Of a DNA stretch of 64,000 nt, positions 59,281-64,000 are shown in pieces. Origin of the DNA: Littorina saxatilis. Lineage: Eukaryota > Mollusca > Gastropoda > Littorinimorpha > Littorinidae. The translations under genes were made by a program, and so were the position numbers. The stretch's first letter is position 1, and each line of letters begins with the position of its first letter. The notes below the pieces were generated by a model. That model was not told the DNA's origin. It did not search any database and was given only the letters and a program-made list of their open reading frames with translations. The stretch lies in NCBI RefSeq assembly GCF_037325665.1, contig NC_090248.1:24939297-25003296 (forward strand). The letters are read 5' to 3'.

Positions 59281-59736
59281 ATATTGTTGTTTGGAAGGGG
59301 GGTATGACATATTTTGGCGCTGGTCTTGGTCTGAACACTGTCATGAGTAACTTTGTGTGTGCGGGAGAGTGTGCCCAAGATCAGACAGATTGTCATGCGA
59401 GTACCTGTGAGCATTATATTGTTCAGGTTAATTTTCTGTTCAACAAAATACAATGAGAAAAGGGTCTGTGCCCCTGCTTATTAATGCTACATGTACTTTA
59501 TTTGGAGGTAACCTTTTAACTCCTTGTGCCAACGAGACATTTCTGACTGCTTGTACATGAGAGTTTATGACAACTGTATGCTGTCATTCATTTCACAGCA
59601 TATCCAGTTATATTTTTAGATTAATATGGTTTTATGTTCTACCGGAAGCACATTCTTTATCATGTGCATCTGAAGAAGTTTGGCTAAATTTGTGACAAAT
59701 GCCTTGTCTCCCCTTTAAAGTTCTTGCACCCTTTTT

Positions 59737-60963
59737 ACATTTAGTCAAGTTATGACTAAATGTTTTAACATAGAGGGGGGAATCGAGACGAGGGTCGTGG
59801 TGTATGTGTGTGTGTGTGTGTGTGTGTGGAGCGATTCAGACTAAACTACTTGACCGATCTTTATGAAATTTTTCATGAGAGTTCCTGGGTATGATATCCC
59901 CAGACGTTTTTTTTATTTTTTCGATAAATGTCTTTGATGACATCATATCCGGCATTTTGTAAAAGTTAAGGTGGCACTGTCACACCCTCATTTTTCAATA
60001 AAATTGATTGACATTTTGGCCAAGCAATCTTCGACGAAGGCCGGACTTTGGTATTGCATTTCAGCTTGGAGGCTTAAAAATTAATTAATGATTTTGGTCA
60101 TTAAAAATCTGAAAATTGTAATTAAAATTATTATTTTATAAAACGATCCAAAATTACGTTTATCTTATTCTTCATCATTTTCTGATTCCAAAAACATATA
60201 AATATGTTATATTCAGATTAAAAACAAGCTCTGAAAATTAAAAAATATAAAAATTATGATTAAAATTTAATTTCCAAAATCGATTTAAAAACAATTTCAT
60301 CGTATTCCTTGTCCGTTCCTGATTCCAAAAACATATAGATATGATATGTTTGGATTAAAAACACGTTCAGAAAGTTAAAAAGAAACCCCCCGCGGGTTAG
60401 GGGGAAGAATTTACCCGATGCTCCCCAGCATGTCCCCAGCATGTCGTAAGAGGCGACTAACGGATTCTGTTTCTCCTTTTACCCTTGTTAAGTGTTTCTT
60501 GTATAGAATATAGTCAATGTTTGTAAAGATTTTAGTCAAGCAGTATGTAAGAAATGTTAAGTCCTTTGTACTGGAAACTTGCATTCTCCCAGTAAGGTCA
60601 TATATTGTACTACGTTGCAATCCCCTGGAGCAAATTTTTGATTAGTGCTTTTGTGAACAAGAAACAATTGACAAGTGGCTCTATCCCATCACCCCCCTTC
60701 CCTCCGTCGCGATATAACCTTGAACGGTTGAAAACGACGTTAAACACCAAATAAAGAAAGTTAAAAAGAATAGAGATATAGAAAAGCGTGCTATCCTCCT
60801 CAGCGCAACCGCTACCGCGCTTTTCTGGATTGTTAATTTCCCTGCCTTTGCCACGAGCGGTGGACAGTGTACGGTCTGGCGGAAAAAATGCAGTGCGTTC
60901 AGTTTCATTCTGTGAGTTCGACTGAGCTTGACTAAATGTTGTATTTTCGCCTTACGCGACTTG
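59737..60963. mobile_element. interspersed repeat 'R', inverted copy, split by a SINE
   Basis: It matches the R fragments at 32244-44760 in the opposite orientation, starting ACATTTAGTCAAGTTATGAC and ending CGCCTTACGCGACTTGT. About 0.85 kb without its SINE. Contains a (GT)n tract at 59804-59828. Unclassified, non-coding. Confidence 0.85.
60385..60756 (+). mobile_element. SINE-like retroposon (CCCCGCGGGTTAGGGGG head) inside R
   Basis: Sister of 20668-21066. A 14 bp target duplication AAAGTTAAAAAGAA lies at 60371-60384 and 60757-60770. A CCCCAGCATGT motif is duplicated near 60424-60442. Confidence 0.92.
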
Positions 60964-61062
60964 TTTATTACTTGTGTATGTGTATTTGAATATTATTTAA
61001 CAAAATAAATTGAGACTTTGAAATGTTACTGTGTGTTGAGTGTTGGGTTTCATGGTGCAGTA

Positions 61063-61236
61063 CAGTGGAACCCCCCTTTAAAGACCTCCCAATCTAAGAC
61101 TCCCTCACTTTTAAGACCCTGTTTTCTCAGATTTACTGTTCATAACCTCTGTAAATTTACCCCCATTTTAAGACTCCCTCCATTTTAAGACCTGATTTTC
61201 TCAGATTTTTGAAGGTCTTAAAAGGGAGGGTCCACT
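61063..61236. mobile_element. CAGTGGAACCCC MITE
   Basis: 174 bp, TA-flanked, both terminal repeats present (right end GGGAGGGTCCACTG). Confidence 0.85.
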
Positions 61237-61306
61237 GTAATAGATGCCTCAGCATCTTCTCCATGCACTAGCAATTTCTGCCTGTATCTCTTGATACGCA
61301 CTCGTA

Positions 61307-61311
<5 letters not shown>

Positions 61312-61337
<26 letters not shown>

Positions 61338-61450
61338 TCACCCACATAGACACGCACAGACGCATAGACACACACACACACACTCGCCCACATAGACACA
61401 CACACACACTCACCCACATAGACACACACACACAGACACACTCACACACA
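61312..61450. repeat. (CA)n microsatellite with ACTC(A/G)CCCACATAGACAC units
   Basis: CA runs broken by three copies of a CACTC(A/G)CCCACATAGACA unit, a small higher-order pattern. Confidence 0.9.
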
Positions 61451-63921
61451 AAACAAGAGAAAAGAACACCCAAACCATCCTTTGGGCATGGCTTTACATG
61501 CTGGAAGTGGTACAGACAATACAGTTCTGCTATCGAGACAGAAAGCACCATTCAATCAAAACGTATGCTCTTGAAATGGTTTAATTAGGCCATCAAGTGC
61601 ATCTGACTGAAGACATGGTTTACTTCTGTACCTGTCATAAGGTTGCATCATCAGGGCTCTTGCAAGGATTTTGTTTCTTCAGCAAATTTCTCAAAATGGC
61701 AATACGATTATCAGACATTTTGTGAAGTTAAAGGCAGTCCCTGACGTCAATATTCCCCCACTGTGAACAAGTTTGGCTCTGTCGAAATAATGGCAAAAGT
61801 TCCGGTAATTTCAAAGGAGTTTTAGTGTTTCTTCAACTGCCAACGCCAAAACCCAACTTTATTCAGTTGACACAAAGAATAGTACTTTTTCTGATCCTTT
61901 AAAAACAAAAAATGTTACTACCTTTTTGTTTTCTACTTTTTCTGATCCTGATTCATTGCAAATCAATAATTGTCTTCTCTCTCCCTCTCTCTTTCTTCTT
62001 AGGGCTACACGCGCATACATTGCCGACTTATTTTATATATATATATATATATGTCAAATTTACAATTAAAGGGGGGGGGGGGGGGGGGGCGTGTCTACAA
62101 AGTGCGCAGAAAACAAAACAATGGTCGCTCCCCGACCTTGACCTTACACATCAGCAACCAGAGAATGTGTCGGAACGAACATTTGTTGCAGGTCTATGAG
62201 TTGCATGAGGTTCATGTGGTCTGCTGGAAGTAAATCCGCCGGTGTATTTTCTGTGACATTGATTTCTTGCCACTACTTTAACTGGGAGAGCTGAGTGCGG
62301 CTTATTTCTACATTTTAACTCACGAAGTACTGCTTGTGACAGTGCGGGCATTTTGTTTCGTCTGCTCCAGGTGAATTGTGTTGGTTTGGCCTGGCTGTCG
62401 GGTCTTCTTTCCTAAAGTTCCGCACTTGTATTTGAATGCTAGAGGAGCAAAATGCGAATGTATGTGCTTACACGGCGTCTTTGACTATTATTTGCTTCTG
62501 TTTTACAATCTCTTGGTTTTGCGTTTTTTGTGTGTGTTTTTTAATGCTCAAACGGAAATGACTTCTCCCTTTTCATCCAAAAAGCTGTTTTGCATAAAAT
62601 ATTTTACTGCCCCAGACCAGCCGGTACCCACACTAAACACTCTTCTAAACGCAGATTGGCACTAGGTCAAAACCTCTTTACGGGGCAATTTTTGTTCCTT
62701 CATTTTTAATCCCGTCTGTTTCAACCCGCCTGCGTAATACAGGGTTGCCTCCCTTGACGTCTTGAGTCCAGAGTTACAGAGACACAGAAGAAATCGATTT
62801 GATCACACTGTGTCGTAGATAACACCTTGAGCCAGCCTGGTATCTTCTTCGTTGCTAATCTAAAAACAATAAAAGCAGGGTCATAATGTTGCGCCCACTG
62901 ACATGCAGTTGCCATGCAACAAAAGTAAAAGAATTGATTGATTTGGGGGCGTGTCATCTTTGCTATTCTGTGTACGGGTGTGTGTGTGTTTTCATTCGTA
63001 GTATCACTCTCAATTCACATTGGTAACGTTTGACCAGCAGTTTGTCAGACTCTTCCACCGAATATGTATAACATTCTATTAGACACCCAGAGACAGACAA
63101 ACCAATCATCCAGCTGAAACAAGCATCAGAAGCATGGGTTGTTGGTGGTTGGTTTTTAACATCCCCTCAACCTATGTGGATATTCCGGACCAATGGAAGT
63201 TTAGAAGCATGGAAGAGTGTGTGTGTTTGTTTGAGTGTGTAAAAGAGAGAGAGAGAGAGAGTGTGTGTGTTTGTGTGTGTGTATGAGTTTATTAGTTACA
63301 TTTTATGACAGCTCTTGTTCAATATATTTAGTCAATTTGATGGTGTGTGTATGTGTGTGTATGAATAAAGCAATTCTGGGATAACTATTTGACAGATGAT
63401 TGTGGGGTCTTAAAAGGTTTTTTTCTCCTGTTTAAGTGTTATTGAGTCCTTTCCTGAGCATTGTATTTGTCAGCAAATTAGAGTTTTGTCTCTGTGTGTG
63501 GGTGTGTCAGTGGATGTGTGTATGTGATGCACAGACATGCAAGTGAATGGCAGACTTATCCTTGTACGTACTTGTACACATATCATTTAATCATGTATAC
63601 ATGTATATATATATGCATGAAGTATAAATTTCATAATTGTACACTATTTTTTTCATGCCTCTTTTGATGCTATTAGGCAAAGAGAACTACAAAATGTTAA
63701 CATGCTGCTATAAGAACAAGTCCAAGATTTGCAAAATCGCACGCGTATCGAATACGTCTCTCGCAGTTGGTACGCATAATTTGGCAACTGCGAGACGCAT
63801 TCGCTGCGCATAATTTTGCTGGCTGGGACTGATTAGGAAGACCCATAAGTTATGATATTGAGATCTCCAACTTTCTTGATTTGCTTGTTTTGTATAGTCA
63901 CAATTTGAACTTTGTTTGCAG
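61451..63921. other. gene-free stretch before a new exon
   Basis: Contains (TA)n then a G run at about 62035-62089 and a GA/GT tract at about 63225-63290. No exon supported by family resemblance. The open frames are short. Confidence 0.4.
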
Positions 63922-64000
63922 AACAGTCCATGATGGCACAAAGGAACACAAAACGTAAACATGCAGCGATGACGGCAGAACTGGTACCAGCCCCGTCAAC
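63922..64000 (+). CDS. start of a coding exon, continues beyond the window
   Basis: A pyrimidine-rich tract and GCAG precede 63922. Only one frame is open to the window end; it contains ATG ATG at 63930-63935 and then encodes MAQRNTKRKHAAMTAELVPAPST, a basic stretch. This could be the first coding exon after a 5'-UTR intron. No product can be named from 24 residues, and chance is not excluded. Confidence 0.4.

Noticed and set aside
58799-59456. 183- and 147-codon frames on the plus strand
   Set aside because: They run through the foldback element. Symmetric frames on both strands, no family resemblance.

Overview
The window looks like nuclear DNA of a marine gastropod mollusc. The evidence is split genes with GT-AG introns, AT-rich intergenic DNA with long (CA)n/(GT)n tracts, and a dense mix of tRNA-headed SINEs, short TA-flanked inverted-repeat elements, Helitron-like repeats and hAT/piggyBac relics. 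A periwinkle-like caenogastropod is my guess from the repeat types; I could not search for it. I saw no LTR retroelement, rRNA, CRISPR or prokaryotic signal.

Layout. (1) 1770-4925 is one long coding exon for a 1,051-residue C2H2 zinc-finger protein, with a 3' splice site just upstream and poly(A) signals downstream. (2) 8.0-11.6 kb is a low-complexity zone: Helitron-like pieces carrying (GT)n, a (CA)n/(CT)n array with a ~300 bp higher-order period, and a SINE inserted into it. (3) 11.6-23.8 kb holds many small elements and no gene body I can support. (4) 23814-48221 is a 12-exon host gene. Its splice phases join exactly into a 458-residue, membrane-anchored HIT/GalT-superfamily protein with a Q-V-H-P-H-L-H-G motif. 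(5) Intron 7 of that gene is 13.6 kb because of a nested pile of mobile elements. At its core is a ~10 kb DNA transposon (34035-43992) flanked by TTAA. It encodes a protein whose N-terminus carries the three-CxxC zinc arrangement of the RAG1 N-terminal region, followed by a different, DDE-like transposase body. It matches what I recall of the molluscan N-RAG-TP elements. A 347 bp non-autonomous relative sits next to it at the same TTAA site and shares an apparently identical 196 bp stretch. (6) 48.2-64 kb is mostly intergenic: SINEs, a piggyBac-like relic, a Helitron-like element, a 38 bp minisatellite and a foldback element. (7) A new coding exon appears to begin at 63922 and runs off the window.

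The genes do not form a pathway. The main biological interest is the RAG1-N-like transposon, its neighbour B, the order of nested insertions, and several short retroposed insertions that show target-primed integration clearly. All coordinates were read by eye, so boundaries may be off by a few bases.
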